Source: CAYYBE01 sp964470345
GTDB taxonomy: Bacteria; Babelota; Babeliae; Babelales; Babelaceae
Direction of reading: 5' to 3'
NCBI GenBank assembly: GCA_964470345.1
Contig: CAYYBE010000005.1
Span: 51,081 to 115,080 of the forward strand
DNA length: 64,000 bases
Shown: in pieces, positions 7,456-16,375 of the stretch
Layout of the letters: each line of letters begins with the position of its first letter
How positions within the stretch are numbered: the stretch's first letter is position 1
Notes under the pieces: model-generated
What the model saw: only the letters and a program-made list of their open reading frames with translations
What the model was told of the DNA's origin: nothing
Databases searched by the model: none
Made by a program: the position numbers and the translations under genes

Positions 7456-9981
7456 ATGGGAGGATCTATGCATCCATGTGTCGCGGGAGATAAATGTTGT
7501 GAAAGTGGCGGAAATACGCTTGTTTTTGTTATTTACGATGGAATAAATAACTCAGTTTTTTCAAGCCAAGTTCTCCAGCCCTTACTCAAACGAGCAAAGA
7601 AAAATCAGCATCAAAAGATCTATTTAATAAGTTTTGAGCGGACGCTTTTGAGCGAGCAAAAAATCGCTCGATTGATTCCTCACCGAGAAAATATCATATT
7701 TGTACAGTTCTGGCGTCTTCCCTTTATGGGCAGGTTGAGCCTTCGGCTCTCGATACTACAACTGCGCACTTTTTTGCGTAGATTGTCTTGCTATTCGATG
7801 ATTACTCGCGGTCCGCTGGCTGGCTGGGTAGGTATGCGGGCTATTTCTCCTGCTTCTTGCGCATCATACACGGTACAAGCGCGCGGTCTTTTGGCTCAAG
7901 AATATGAGATGTCTCATCCAACGGGTTACAACTATATTAAGGGTTTTTTCTGCTGGATCCGCAAGAAACAGATGGAAATTGTGGAACATGCAGCCTTTAG
8001 CCCAAAGCCTGAGCTTTTGTTAGCAAAGTTCCGCATAGAAGCGGTGACAAATGCTTTAAAAGAGTATTTGGTAGAGGCGTATGGGGTTAATCCTTCCCAC
8101 GTTGTTCTGGCTGTTGATGATATGCCGCCGCGGGTGGTTGAGTATCAGCGACTTGTATGGCGGGAAGAGATACGTAATCAACTGCATATTTCGCCCCAAG
8201 CGCATGTGTACTGCTACAGTGGTGCAGTAAAGCCATGGCAGTGCCCCGGTGCTGTTGTTGACTATTTTAAGAGCGAATTGGCTCGGCGTAGAAATAATAG
8301 CTTTTTGTTGGTGTTGACCCAAGATGCCGCAGCATTTGCAAAAGTTATTCAAGAAAAGCAGCTTGATCAAAAATATTATGCGATTATGACAATTCCCCAT
8401 GATGAGATGTACAAGTATTTAAGTGCTTGTGACACAGGAATTGTGTTCCGTGAAAAGCATATTGTCAGTTGGATTTCTCGTCCTGTAAAGGCTATGGAAT
8501 ACAAAAGTGCTGGACTAACTATTGCGCATAACAATACGTCGGCGTGGCTTATTGAGCAAGAGCAAGAAGAGAACGTTGTCGCTGTTTTGGGCACAGGCTA
8601 TGTCGGCCTTGTTGTAGGTTCGTGCATTGCAAAGTTTGGAACGCCGGTTATTTGTGCGGACATTGATGAACGCAAGATTGAGTTTTTGAAAAACGGTATA
8701 TCGCCTATTTATGAACCGGGGGTTGAGGAACTCATTATGAGTCCCTTGATAACTTTCACAACCGATATTGTTGCGGCTATCAAAAAAGCGCGCATTATTT
8801 TTATTGCGGTTCCTACCCCTGCGCAAGCTGACGGTAACGCAGATATTAGTGTGGTAAAAGATGTAGCGAAGCTTATTGCCAAAAACAGTACCGACTACAA
8901 GATCGTCTGCTTAAAGAGTACGGTACCAATCGGGACTCACTCAGTTGTTGCGTCGATTATCGAGGATTATAAGAAGGGTGACCATACGATTGATATTGTT
9001 TCGACGCCAGAATTTTTGCGTGAAGGAACAGCGGTCTATGATTATTTATATCCCGATCGCGCTATTATTGGCACAAAGTCTGAACGGGCCTATGAGGCGG
9101 TACGGCAATTGCACTTGCGTATGGGCTGTCGTCCTGAGAAAATTATTTGGACCGACAATCCAGCGGCAGAGACTATTAAGTATGTTGCGAACTCGTTTTT
9201 AGCGCTCAAGATCTCATTTATCAATGAAATCGCTAACTTTTGTGACAGAATCAATGTTGATGTTTTAGCGGTTGCCTATGGCGTTGGTCTTGATAAGCGT
9301 ATCGGTACCCAATTTTTGAAACCGGGCCCGGGCTACGGCGGTTCATGTTTCCCTAAAGATGTACAAGCTTTATTGAGCATGGCGCAGGAAGCAGGATCTC
9401 CTTTAAAGATTATGGAAGAGGCGGTTCGTATTAATGAATTGCAACGGCATCAAGTGGTCTATAAGATCAAAAACTTGGTTGGTGAAGATCTCCATGGAAA
9501 AGTCATTGCGATCTTAGGCTTGGCCTTTAAAGCCAATACAGATGACGTCCGTAAGTCTCCTGCAATTGATATCATCGCATTATTGCGCAAGGAGGGTGCG
9601 ATTATCCGTGCCTATGATCCACAAGCAATGTTTAATTTGCGAAAAGAGCTTTCTGATATAACCTATTGTTTGAATGCGTATGACGCTGCGCAAGGAGCTC
9701 ATATTGCGGTTGTGCTTACTGAGTGGGCTGAGTTTGCTACCATGGATGTTGTAAAACTCTACTCGGTTATGAAAGAACACTGCGTATTAGATGCGCGTAA
9801 TATTGTGCCTTTGCAGCGACTTAAAACAAGTGGTTTCCGGGTTGATACTATAGGGCGTAGTGCAATTGCACAAGAAACGGATATGACGTTTGTTCCTGCA
9901 TCGGCTGACCGTAGAAAGCGCTTGGCAAAGCCAGCACCTGTATCACATTCAATCGTTGCAGAACAGTACAAGAATATATGA
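7456..9981 (+). CDS. Fusion: GT-B glycosyltransferase + UDP-glucose 6-dehydrogenase
   Basis: Protein of 841 residues, about twice the usual length of UDP-glucose dehydrogenase. Residues about 15-370 resemble a GT4-type GT-B transferase: YTVQARGLLAQEYE in the N-terminal half and SWISRPVKAMEYKSAGLTIA in the C-terminal nucleotide-binding half. From residue 374 a complete UDP-glucose/GDP-mannose dehydrogenase follows: Rossmann motif AVLGTGYVGLVVG, STPEFLREGTA, a substrate helix with KYVANSFLALKISFINEIAN and the catalytic cysteine in GPGYGGSCFPKD. It should oxidise UDP-glucose to UDP-glucuronate in the cytoplasm with NAD+. The junction ...QEQEENVVAVLGTGYVG has no linker or stop. Two starts are possible, ATG 7456 and ATG 7468; the second has GGGAGG four bases upstream. 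Next comes manC after 34 bp. Dehydrogenase assignment is firm, the N-terminal domain good. Confidence 0.88.
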   Translation: MGGSMHPCVAGDKCCESGGNTLVFVIYDGINNSVFSSQVLQPLLKRAKKNQHQKIYLISFERTLLSEQKIARLIPHRENIIFVQFWRLPFMGRLSLRLSILQLRTFLRRLSCYSMITRGPLAGWVGMRAISPASCASYTVQARGLLAQEYEMSHPTGYNYIKGFFCWIRKKQMEIVEHAAFSPKPELLLAKFRIEAVTNALKEYLVEAYGVNPSHVVLAVDDMPPRVVEYQRLVWREEIRNQLHISPQAHVYCYSGAVKPWQCPGAVVDYFKSELARRRNNSFLLVLTQDAAAFAKVIQEKQLDQKYYAIMTIPHDEMYKYLSACDTGIVFREKHIVSWISRPVKAMEYKSAGLTIAHNNTSAWLIEQEQEENVVAVLGTGYVGLVVGSCIAKFGTPVICADIDERKIEFLKNGISPIYEPGVEELIMSPLITFTTDIVAAIKKARIIFIAVPTPAQADGNADISVVKDVAKLIAKNSTDYKIVCLKSTVPIGTHSVVASIIEDYKKGDHTIDIVSTPEFLREGTAVYDYLYPDRAIIGTKSERAYEAVRQLHLRMGCRPEKIIWTDNPAAETIKYVANSFLALKISFINEIANFCDRINVDVLAVAYGVGLDKRIGTQFLKPGPGYGGSCFPKDVQALLSMAQEAGSPLKIMEEAVRINELQRHQVVYKIKNLVGEDLHGKVIAILGLAFKANTDDVRKSPAIDIIALLRKEGAIIRAYDPQAMFNLRKELSDITYCLNAYDAAQGAHIAVVLTEWAEFATMDVVKLYSVMKEHCVLDARNIVPLQRLKTSGFRVDTIGRSAIAQETDMTFVPASADRRKRLAKPAPVSHSIVAEQYKNI

Positions 9982-10015
9982 GGGGGCAACAGGGATCGAA
10001 GAGAGGCGAGATACA

Positions 10016-11068
10016 ATGATGCAGGATTATCATAGGTACGTAATGATACTTGCCGGAGGTTCAGGCAAGCGATTGTGGCCCATAAGCCGTCAAGATCTTC
10101 CTAAGCAATTACTTCCTGTGGATGGCTCGCAAACATTACTCGAAAAAACAATTGATCGCATGGAACGTATTGTTCCTCGTGAACGGCAGCTGGTAATTAC
10201 TTCCGCTCCGTATGAAGCGTTAGTTCGTGAGATGCTCTCTACTGATACGGTTACGGTACTTGCAGAACCGGAGGCACGTAACACTGCTGCTGCAGTCATG
10301 CTTGGTTGTGCATATCTTAAGAAGCATGATCCCCGCGCTGTGGTTGTGATTGTCCCTGCTGATCATATGATTGCTGATGAAGTGCAGTTTGCCCATGTTA
10401 TTTCAAAAGCAGTTGCTCAAGCACAAAAAGAACAAAAAATTGTCTTAGTTGGTGTTAAGCCAGAATACCCTGCTACGGGGTATGGGTACATAGAAGTAGC
10501 GCATGAAAAAATCGACAACTATGCTGGCGGCTATTATGCGGTAAAACGCTTTCATGAAAAGCCATCGCTCGATGTTGCCTGCTTTTATGCATACAGTGAT
10601 AACATGCTGTGGAATTGTGGCATTATCTGCGCGCCGCTGAGCGTATTACTTGCTGAAAGCGAACGATACATGCCGTATATCACCGACACGCTTATGTCCG
10701 ACAGTGGTGACCAAGATACCTTTGCTGAACGCTATGCACAGCTCCCATCGGTTTCTATTGACTATGCTTTACTTGAAAAGACTGACAGGCGTTCCGTTGT
10801 TGCAGGTGATTTTGGTTGGTCAGATGTTGGGTCGCTTGAGGCATTTATTGGTGCCTGTCGCCCGCCGGACCACCAGAAGATTTTGTCGTTTTTTGATGCT
10901 TCGCATAACAGCGCCTATTCAAATAAGCTGGTGATTTTTTCAGGTGTTAATGATATTTGTGTTGTTGACACGGGAGATATGCTTTTAGTCACGCGGCGTG
11001 ACTTGATGGACCGTTCTTCTGAAATAGCGCAGCAGATGCTTGCCAAAGGGTTTGTTGAATATACGTAA
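10016..11068 (+). CDS. manC: Mannose-1-phosphate guanylyltransferase
   Basis: Protein of 350 residues that joins GTP and mannose-1-phosphate to give GDP-mannose, the precursor for the GDP-fucose genes downstream. The nucleotidyltransferase signature MILAGGSGKRLWPISR with the following PKQLL is present, then LAEPEARNTAAAVMLG, VIVPADHMI and FHEKPSLDVA, all diagnostic for the family. The C-terminal isomerase domain of long bifunctional ManC/AlgA proteins is absent, so this is the short monofunctional form. The start at 10016 (ATGATG) has GAGAGG about nine bases upstream; earlier in-frame codons lie inside the preceding dehydrogenase gene. No mannose-6-phosphate isomerase or phosphomannomutase is seen in the window. 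Confidence 0.93.
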   Translation: MMQDYHRYVMILAGGSGKRLWPISRQDLPKQLLPVDGSQTLLEKTIDRMERIVPRERQLVITSAPYEALVREMLSTDTVTVLAEPEARNTAAAVMLGCAYLKKHDPRAVVVIVPADHMIADEVQFAHVISKAVAQAQKEQKIVLVGVKPEYPATGYGYIEVAHEKIDNYAGGYYAVKRFHEKPSLDVACFYAYSDNMLWNCGIICAPLSVLLAESERYMPYITDTLMSDSGDQDTFAERYAQLPSVSIDYALLEKTDRRSVVAGDFGWSDVGSLEAFIGACRPPDHQKILSFFDASHNSAYSNKLVIFSGVNDICVVDTGDMLLVTRRDLMDRSSEIAQQMLAKGFVEYT

Positions 11069-11431
11069 GATTCTGAGCATCTCAGCAAGCTTTGCTTTTG
11101 TATTAATAAAGATATTCTTTCTCGTATAAGTTATTAAGGGGTTTGGGGATCCTACTTCGCTCTTCTCGGCAAGCTCTTCGATGTACAAGAGAGCTACGCA
11201 GGACAGGCTGTCCCCATATTCCCCCAATTCGCCGGCCGTGCCCGCCGTAGCCTGCCAAGCCTGAAGGCGTGGATAGGCGAAGTCGGGAGCGATATGGGTG
11301 CTTGAATAAATAAAAAATAAGCTTTGTCGCGAAGGCCGATTGATTATTTCGCTTGCTGAGCTCTATTCTCATATAAAAATTTTAATGGTAACTTGGGACT
11401 CAACGTAAAGAAATACAAAAAGAGGTCCCTT
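11069..11431. other. Intergenic region between manC and gmd with GC-rich repeats
   Basis: This 363-bp stretch has no convincing gene. It contains a copy of a GC-rich element (11137-11219) also found after the AAA-ATPase gene. Next to it (11241-11286) lies a GC-rich block CCCG...GTAGCCT...GGCGAAG...CGGG with inverted ends. The final part is A/T-rich and leads into the AGAGG ribosome site of gmd. I see no clear sigma70 promoter, though gmd needs one if the repeats break the transcript. Confidence 0.5.
11137..11219. repeat. GC-rich dispersed element, long copy
   Basis: Begins AGGGGTTTGGGGA (11137-11149) and ends CAGGCTGTCCCCATAT (11204-11219). The same two ends, CAGGGGTTTGGGGA and GGACAGTCCCCATAT, occur next to each other at 14127-14156, so this copy carries about 51 extra bases between them. 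GGACAG-G-CTGTCC at 11201-11213 is a perfect small palindrome. The two copies flank the gmd and AAA-ATPase genes. It may be a miniature palindromic or intergenic repeat; only two copies are seen here. Confidence 0.5.
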
Positions 11432-12514
11432 ATGAAACGAGCACTCATTACAGGAATTACGGGGCAAGACGGGTACTATCTAACCCGTTATTTATTAGAC
11501 AAAGGGTATGAAGTGCACGGGATCTGCCGCCGCGCTTCAACACCAAACCTCGAACGTCTCACCCCATTACTTTCACATATTCATCTTCACTACGCCGACA
11601 TGACCGATGCCCTGAGCCTTGCGCGCGTGCTCACACTCAGTGAGCCAGATGAAGTCTATAATCTTGCAGCGCAAAGCCATGTTGCCGTTTCGTTTGATAT
11701 TCCCGTGTATACTGCCCAAGCAGACGCCCTCGGCGTTGTGCATCTCTTAGAAGCACTGCGGGTACTTAAAATGACCGATCGTGTTAAATTCTACCAAGCT
11801 TCTTCGAGTGAGCTTTTTGGTAACGCTTCTGAAGTTCCACAACGGGAAACGACGCCCTTTGCACCACGTTCACCATATGCAATTGCTAAGCTCTATGCCT
11901 ATTGGATGGTGGTTAACTATCGCCAAGCGTACGGCCTGTTTGCAGCTAATGGGATTTTATTTAACCATGAATCTGCGCAACGTGGTCATACGTTTGTTAC
12001 GCAAAAAATTGCTAAAGCTATTGCACACATCGCGCATGCCCGTTCTACCCGAAGTGCATTTATTCCGCTCGCATTAGGCAATCTTGATGCACGACGTGAT
12101 TGGGGCTATGCAGGCGATTATGTTGATGCGATGTGGCGGATCTTGCAGCATTCGGTTGCAGATGACTTTGTGATCGCAACCGGACAATGGCATAGCGTGC
12201 GTGAGTTTGTAGAAAAAGCATGTGCGCATGTTGGTATCACGCTTGTTTGGACCGGCTCTGGGCTTGAAGAAAAGGGTGTTGATAGTGAAACCGGCAAAAC
12301 GCTTGTTGTGGTCGATCCGCACTATTTCCGTCCCACCGAAGTTGATTCTCTGTTAGGCGATGCTACCAAAGCTCGTACAAAGCTTGGCTGGCAGCCTACC
12401 ATGAGCTTTGATGCGCTTGTCGCGCATATGGTTGACTCTGCTCTGGGCAAGAGTGATCTTTTATGGGATAGTAAGAATATCTGTCATGATCAGGAATTGA
12501 AAAAGGGTCTTTGA
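11432..12514 (+). CDS. gmd: GDP-mannose 4,6-dehydratase
   Basis: Protein of 360 residues of the extended short-chain dehydrogenase family. It converts GDP-mannose to GDP-4-keto-6-deoxymannose in the cytoplasm, the first step to GDP-L-fucose. Family marks are the Rossmann motif ALITGITGQDGYYL, GICRRAS, YNLAAQSHV, SSSELFG, the catalytic SPYAIAKLYAYW (Y-x-x-x-K) and GILFNHESAQRGHTFVTQKI. Start ATG 11432 is supported by AGAGG upstream and by the usual MKRALITG beginning. The stop TGA overlaps the ATG of the AAA-ATPase gene by one base (TGATG). The partner enzyme fcl is at 14237, displaced by that inserted gene. Confidence 0.95.
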   Translation: MKRALITGITGQDGYYLTRYLLDKGYEVHGICRRASTPNLERLTPLLSHIHLHYADMTDALSLARVLTLSEPDEVYNLAAQSHVAVSFDIPVYTAQADALGVVHLLEALRVLKMTDRVKFYQASSSELFGNASEVPQRETTPFAPRSPYAIAKLYAYWMVVNYRQAYGLFAANGILFNHESAQRGHTFVTQKIAKAIAHIAHARSTRSAFIPLALGNLDARRDWGYAGDYVDAMWRILQHSVADDFVIATGQWHSVREFVEKACAHVGITLVWTGSGLEEKGVDSETGKTLVVVDPHYFRPTEVDSLLGDATKARTKLGWQPTMSFDALVAHMVDSALGKSDLLWDSKNICHDQELKKGL

Positions 12515-14109
12515 TGAAGTTGTTACCGGTTGATGTGAGTTCGTTTAGTACCATAATTCAAGGTAATTATGTGTATGTTGATAAAACAAAGTATATCTAC
12601 GACCTTTATAGCGAAGGTGGTCGATATCATTTTCTCTCGCGGCCGCGGCGATTTGGTAAAACACTTTTAGTTTCAACGCTTCATGAGCTTTTTTCAGGGA
12701 ACAAAAAGTTATTTAAGGGCCTGTGGATAGAAAAAAGTGATTGGCAGTGGAAGCAATATCCGGTTATTCATCTTGATTTGGCGACTACCCCTTGCTTAAG
12801 CCCGCAAGAATTACGAGACAACATAAATCGTGCCCTACGACGCATTGCTGTATCGTACAAGCTGGATATCTCCAAAGAAGATACCCCTGAAAGTACCCTT
12901 GTACATATGGTTAACAAATTGTCTGAGCTTTACGGGCCATCTTCGGTAGTTATTCTTATCGATGAATATGACTATCCTATTTTAAAGTATTTGGAACATA
13001 CAGAAAAAGCAGCTGCATACCGAGAGATTTTAAAGAGCTTTTACGGAACGCTTAAGGGACTCGATAAACATTTGCGAGCCATCTTTCTTACAGGGGTCAC
13101 GAAATTTGCAAAGACCTCGATTTTTTCTGGGTTAAATAATCTTAATGATATCTCTTTAAAAAAAGAGGCCTCTGTCCTTCTTGGGTATACTGAGCAGGAA
13201 ATTGGGAAATACTTTGCTGGTTACATAAAAAACATTGCAAAGAAACAGGATATTTCTGTTTCATCCCTTCGCAGTGCAATGAAGCGGTGGTACAACGGAT
13301 ACAGCTTTTCTTCAGCTGATGACTTTCGCGTTTACAACCCTTTTTCTGTGCTTTATTTTTTAAGGGATGAAGAGTTTCATAATTATTGGTTTGAGTCAGG
13401 AACGCCAACGTTTCTCATTGCTCTTCTTAAAACACAGTTTTATTCGTTAAATGACCTCAAAACATCGAGTATGGACCGGGAGTCACTCGGGACTTTTGAG
13501 ATCAATGACATTCCTCTTATCCCGCTCCTGTTTCAAGCTGGTTATCTCACGATTGCTTCGTATGATAAGCAAACAACACTTTTCACGCTCGATTATCCAA
13601 ACGAAGAAGTTCGCCTTTCTGTTGCTCGGCAGCTGACAGCCATACTTTCTCATTCCAAGCCATCAGAGATTCCTCAAGTTGTTGTATCTCTTGGTAAGGC
13701 ACTTCGCAACAACGACGCAGAAGCGTTTTGTGAGTCAATACAAAGTTTATTTGCAAACATACCCTACAATCTGCACATAGCGCAAGAAAAATATTTTCAC
13801 TCTCTTTTACAAGCAGTGGGTATGTTGCTAGATGCTGAAGTTCAATCGGAAGTTGTGACCGACAAAGGTCGTATTGATCTTGTGATTACCACAAAGACCC
13901 ACGTCTACGTTTTTGAGCTCAAATTTAAAGCAACCGCAGAAACAGCACTTGCCCAAATTAAGCGCAATAAGTACTACGAACGATTTGTTATCAAACGCAA
14001 AAAAATTGTGTTGATTGGTCTCTCGTTTACCTACATCACAAAGAAGCTTAAGATACGTTGGAAGATTGAGGAACAAAAGTCGTTGATTGGAGCAAAGAAA
14101 AAAAAGTAA
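12514..14109 (+). CDS. AAA-ATPase-like / PD-(D/E)XK nuclease-like protein (DUF1703 type)
   Basis: Protein of 531 residues. The N-terminal AAA-ATPase-like domain (PF09820 type) shows YVDKTKYIYDLY, the Walker A region FLSRPRRFGKTLLVSTL and Walker B VVILIDEYDYPI. The C-terminal PD-(D/E)XK nuclease-superfamily domain (PF08011 type) shows GRIDLVITT and YVFELKFK near residue 465, giving the D...E-x-K core. Proteins of this family are multicopy in many host-associated and gut bacteria; their function is unknown, and a mobile or defence-like role has been suspected. The ATG at 12514 overlaps the gmd stop by one base, so it is read from the gmd transcript. It separates gmd from fcl, which are adjacent in most genomes. 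A GC-rich repeat follows it at 14127-14156 and a related one precedes gmd. Confidence 0.85.
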   Translation: MKLLPVDVSSFSTIIQGNYVYVDKTKYIYDLYSEGGRYHFLSRPRRFGKTLLVSTLHELFSGNKKLFKGLWIEKSDWQWKQYPVIHLDLATTPCLSPQELRDNINRALRRIAVSYKLDISKEDTPESTLVHMVNKLSELYGPSSVVILIDEYDYPILKYLEHTEKAAAYREILKSFYGTLKGLDKHLRAIFLTGVTKFAKTSIFSGLNNLNDISLKKEASVLLGYTEQEIGKYFAGYIKNIAKKQDISVSSLRSAMKRWYNGYSFSSADDFRVYNPFSVLYFLRDEEFHNYWFESGTPTFLIALLKTQFYSLNDLKTSSMDRESLGTFEINDIPLIPLLFQAGYLTIASYDKQTTLFTLDYPNEEVRLSVARQLTAILSHSKPSEIPQVVVSLGKALRNNDAEAFCESIQSLFANIPYNLHIAQEKYFHSLLQAVGMLLDAEVQSEVVTDKGRIDLVITTKTHVYVFELKFKATAETALAQIKRNKYYERFVIKRKKIVLIGLSFTYITKKLKIRWKIEEQKSLIGAKKKK

Positions 14110-14126
14110 TTTTCGTGTTATAAAAG

Positions 14127-14156
14127 CAGGGGTTTGGGGACGGACAGTCCCCATAT
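14127..14156. repeat. GC-rich dispersed element, short copy
   Basis: Shares both ends with the element at 11137-11219 but lacks its about 51-bp centre. It can form a hairpin (GGGGAC, loop GGACA, GTCCCC). There is no T-run on either strand in the right place, so it is not a standard rho-independent terminator. It lies directly behind the AAA-ATPase gene. Confidence 0.5.
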
Positions 14157-14236
14157 AAAAAAAGTCCAGTTTCCGGTGGTGCTCTGCAAGAGCACTTGTG
14201 AGAGTCGAAGTTTGTTGAGAGAGTTAGTGTAAACCT

Positions 14237-15169
14237 ATGAAAAAAAACGCCACAATATACGTCGCCGGACATCAGGGGCTTGTTGGCTCTGCGCTGATGC
14301 GTGCTTTGGAGACTGCAGGTTACACTAACATACTGACTCGTACGTTCGCAGAACTTGATCTGAGAGATCAAACAGCCGTTACCAGCTTTTTTGCCGAACA
14401 GCGTCCCGACTACGTTATTCTTGCTGCTGCTCGTGTTGGCGGCATTGTAGCTAATGCGACGTACCCGGTCGATTTTTTGTACGACAATCTTATGATTGCC
14501 ACAAACGTTATTCATGCTGCGCATGCTTTCAACGTCAAAAAATTATTATATCTCGGCTCGTCCTGCATCTACCCGCGTGAATGCCCGCAGCCAATCAAAG
14601 AAGAATATCTTCTGACCGGTCCGCTTGAACCAACAAACGAATGGTATGCAATTGCAAAAATTGCTGGGCTTAAGCTTTGCCAAGCCTATAACAAGCAATA
14701 TGGCACCCGCTTTATTATGGCGATGCCAACAAACTTATACGGCCCTGGCGACACCTTTCATAACACCAACTCACACGTTGTCCCCGCGCTGATGTCACGT
14801 ATGTATACAGCAAAAATAAACAACGAACCTACCGTTGTGGTGTGGGGTTCTGGCAACGTGCGTCGTGAATTTCTCTATGTTGACGATCTTGCGCAAGCAC
14901 TGCTTATGCTGATGCAAACGTATGATGGATCTGATTGGATCAATGTTGGTACGGGGCAGGATTGCACGATTAAAGAAGTTGCGTATGCGATTAAGCAAGC
15001 AGTTGGCTACGATGGGGAGATTGTTTTTGATACATCAAAGCCTGATGGAACCCCGCGTAAAGTGCTTGATGTAACGAAGATACACAATTTAGGCTGGCGT
15101 GCAAAAATTTCCTTGCAAGATGGTTTAGATCGTACTATGGTAAGCTTCCGTAGTGAGTCTTCGACGTAA
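14237..15169 (+). CDS. fcl: GDP-L-fucose synthase
   Basis: Protein of 310 residues, the 3,5-epimerase/4-reductase that turns GDP-4-keto-6-deoxymannose into GDP-L-fucose with NADPH. Diagnostic segments are the Rossmann motif YVAGHQGLVGSALM, ILAAARVGGIVANATYP, LGSSCIYPRECPQP, the catalytic NEWYAIAKIAGLKLCQAYN (Y-x-x-x-K), MPTNLYGPGD and FLYVDDLAQA. Length and motif order are standard. There is no signal peptide, so it acts in the cytoplasm, unlike the nucleotide-sugar dehydrogenases at 31.6, 35.4 and 36.3 kb. With manC and gmd it completes GDP-fucose synthesis from mannose-1-phosphate, which fits the two GT10-type transferases in the cluster. Confidence 0.95.
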   Translation: MKKNATIYVAGHQGLVGSALMRALETAGYTNILTRTFAELDLRDQTAVTSFFAEQRPDYVILAAARVGGIVANATYPVDFLYDNLMIATNVIHAAHAFNVKKLLYLGSSCIYPRECPQPIKEEYLLTGPLEPTNEWYAIAKIAGLKLCQAYNKQYGTRFIMAMPTNLYGPGDTFHNTNSHVVPALMSRMYTAKINNEPTVVVWGSGNVRREFLYVDDLAQALLMLMQTYDGSDWINVGTGQDCTIKEVAYAIKQAVGYDGEIVFDTSKPDGTPRKVLDVTKIHNLGWRAKISLQDGLDRTMVSFRSESST

Positions 15170-15298
15170 AAAGCGCAACCCGGCGAAGCCTTTAGCATCA
15201 AGAGTTTAACTTCGTAGAAGGGGCGAAGAGGGGTAGTCGGGGGGTAACGTAGAAGCGATGAATACTGGCGTAGGCCTAGAACTTTGAAGGTTACTGAC

Positions 15299-16207
15299 AT
15301 GAAAAAACTGTATCTCATACTTGGCAGCATCGTGATTACCGCAGTGCTCGCGACTTTCCTCTTCTTCTTTTTCTCCCACACACAACTCGAAAAACTTGGT
15401 CCAGATGATCTTAAGCGTCTGAACGTCGATTTTGATACATCGATGAATCTTGCAGCACATCCACATCGTTTAGATTCTCCAATGGAGCGCAAGTTCTACG
15501 AAACATTTAAATCGATATACGAAAGAAACAATCTTTCAAAAGTAGTGTGGAGTGAAAAGCCCCTTGTTCCAAAAATTATTCACCAAATTTGGTTGGGTAG
15601 CGCATTTCCAGACAAATACCGCGCTTACCAAGCATCATGGAAAAAGTATAACCCTGATTGGGAGTATCGCTTGTGGACCGAAGCGGAGCTGAAAGATTTC
15701 CCAATGCAAAATCGTGATTTGTATGAAAATGCAAAAAACTATGGTGAAAAATCAGATATAGCTCGTTACGAAATTTTGTATCAATTGGGTGGACTATATG
15801 TCGATACTGACTATCAATGCATTCGTCCTTTTGATCTTTTTAATCATTGTTACGATTTCTATATTGGCATCCAGCCGCTTGATACAAGTATTGTGCAATT
15901 GGGTATTGGTCTGATTGGTGCTGCTCCTGGTCATCCGCTGCTCAAAGTAGCGCTTGATAGTCTTCGTGCGCAAAGCCAGCAGACAGAGCAGATTATTGCA
16001 AAAACAGGACCAGTCTTTTTCACACAGGTTTTTGTGATGGTAGCCCCATATCTAGGTGATAAAACGGTTGCATTCCCACCAACCTATTTTTACCCACGTG
16101 GGTATACGCAAGCGGAGAAAGATACGGCGCAATGGCTCAAACCGGAGTCATTTGCTGTGCACCAGTGGGAAGGAAGTTGGATGAAGAAAGAGGCGTTTGT
16201 TAAGTAA
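15299..16207 (+). CDS. Membrane-anchored/exported GT32 glycosyltransferase (DXD sugar-binding)
   Basis: Protein of 302 residues. An N-terminal signal anchor (MKKLYLILGSIVITAVLATF) places the rest outside the cytoplasm. The catalytic part is a GT32-type domain (PF04488, Och1/capsular transferase group): VPKIIHQIWLG near residue 90, then EKSDIARYEILYQLGG followed by LYVDTDY, whose D-T-D is the metal-binding D-x-D motif. GT32 members transfer mannose, galactose or GlcNAc; which one applies here cannot be told. The start at 15299 has GAAGG eight bases upstream. It opens the plus-strand run of exported transferases that continues to 20455. Confidence 0.85.
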   Translation: MKKLYLILGSIVITAVLATFLFFFFSHTQLEKLGPDDLKRLNVDFDTSMNLAAHPHRLDSPMERKFYETFKSIYERNNLSKVVWSEKPLVPKIIHQIWLGSAFPDKYRAYQASWKKYNPDWEYRLWTEAELKDFPMQNRDLYENAKNYGEKSDIARYEILYQLGGLYVDTDYQCIRPFDLFNHCYDFYIGIQPLDTSIVQLGIGLIGAAPGHPLLKVALDSLRAQSQQTEQIIAKTGPVFFTQVFVMVAPYLGDKTVAFPPTYFYPRGYTQAEKDTAQWLKPESFAVHQWEGSWMKKEAFVK

Positions 16208-16375
16208 CTCTATTGAAATGATCTGAAGTACTATGCGTAAGCATGAGCGGGTTGAGGGGCGCAGCCCCCACTCGTTCGCCGGAGCCTCTTAAGGCGTAGG
16301 CCATTGATCTGATTGTTATGATTACTGAATTGTATTGGTGAATAGGACGAAGAGTTTTTAAAGAAAGGGTAGAAG

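Noticed and set aside
11103..11372. Minus-strand open frame in the manC-gmd gap as a gene
   Set aside because: No ribosome site, no domain, and the sequence is a GC-rich repeat region.
16256..16268. GGGGCGCAGCCCC hairpin between the GT32 and GT2 genes, as a terminator
   Set aside because: No U-tract follows on either strand; it is more likely part of a GC-rich intergenic repeat.
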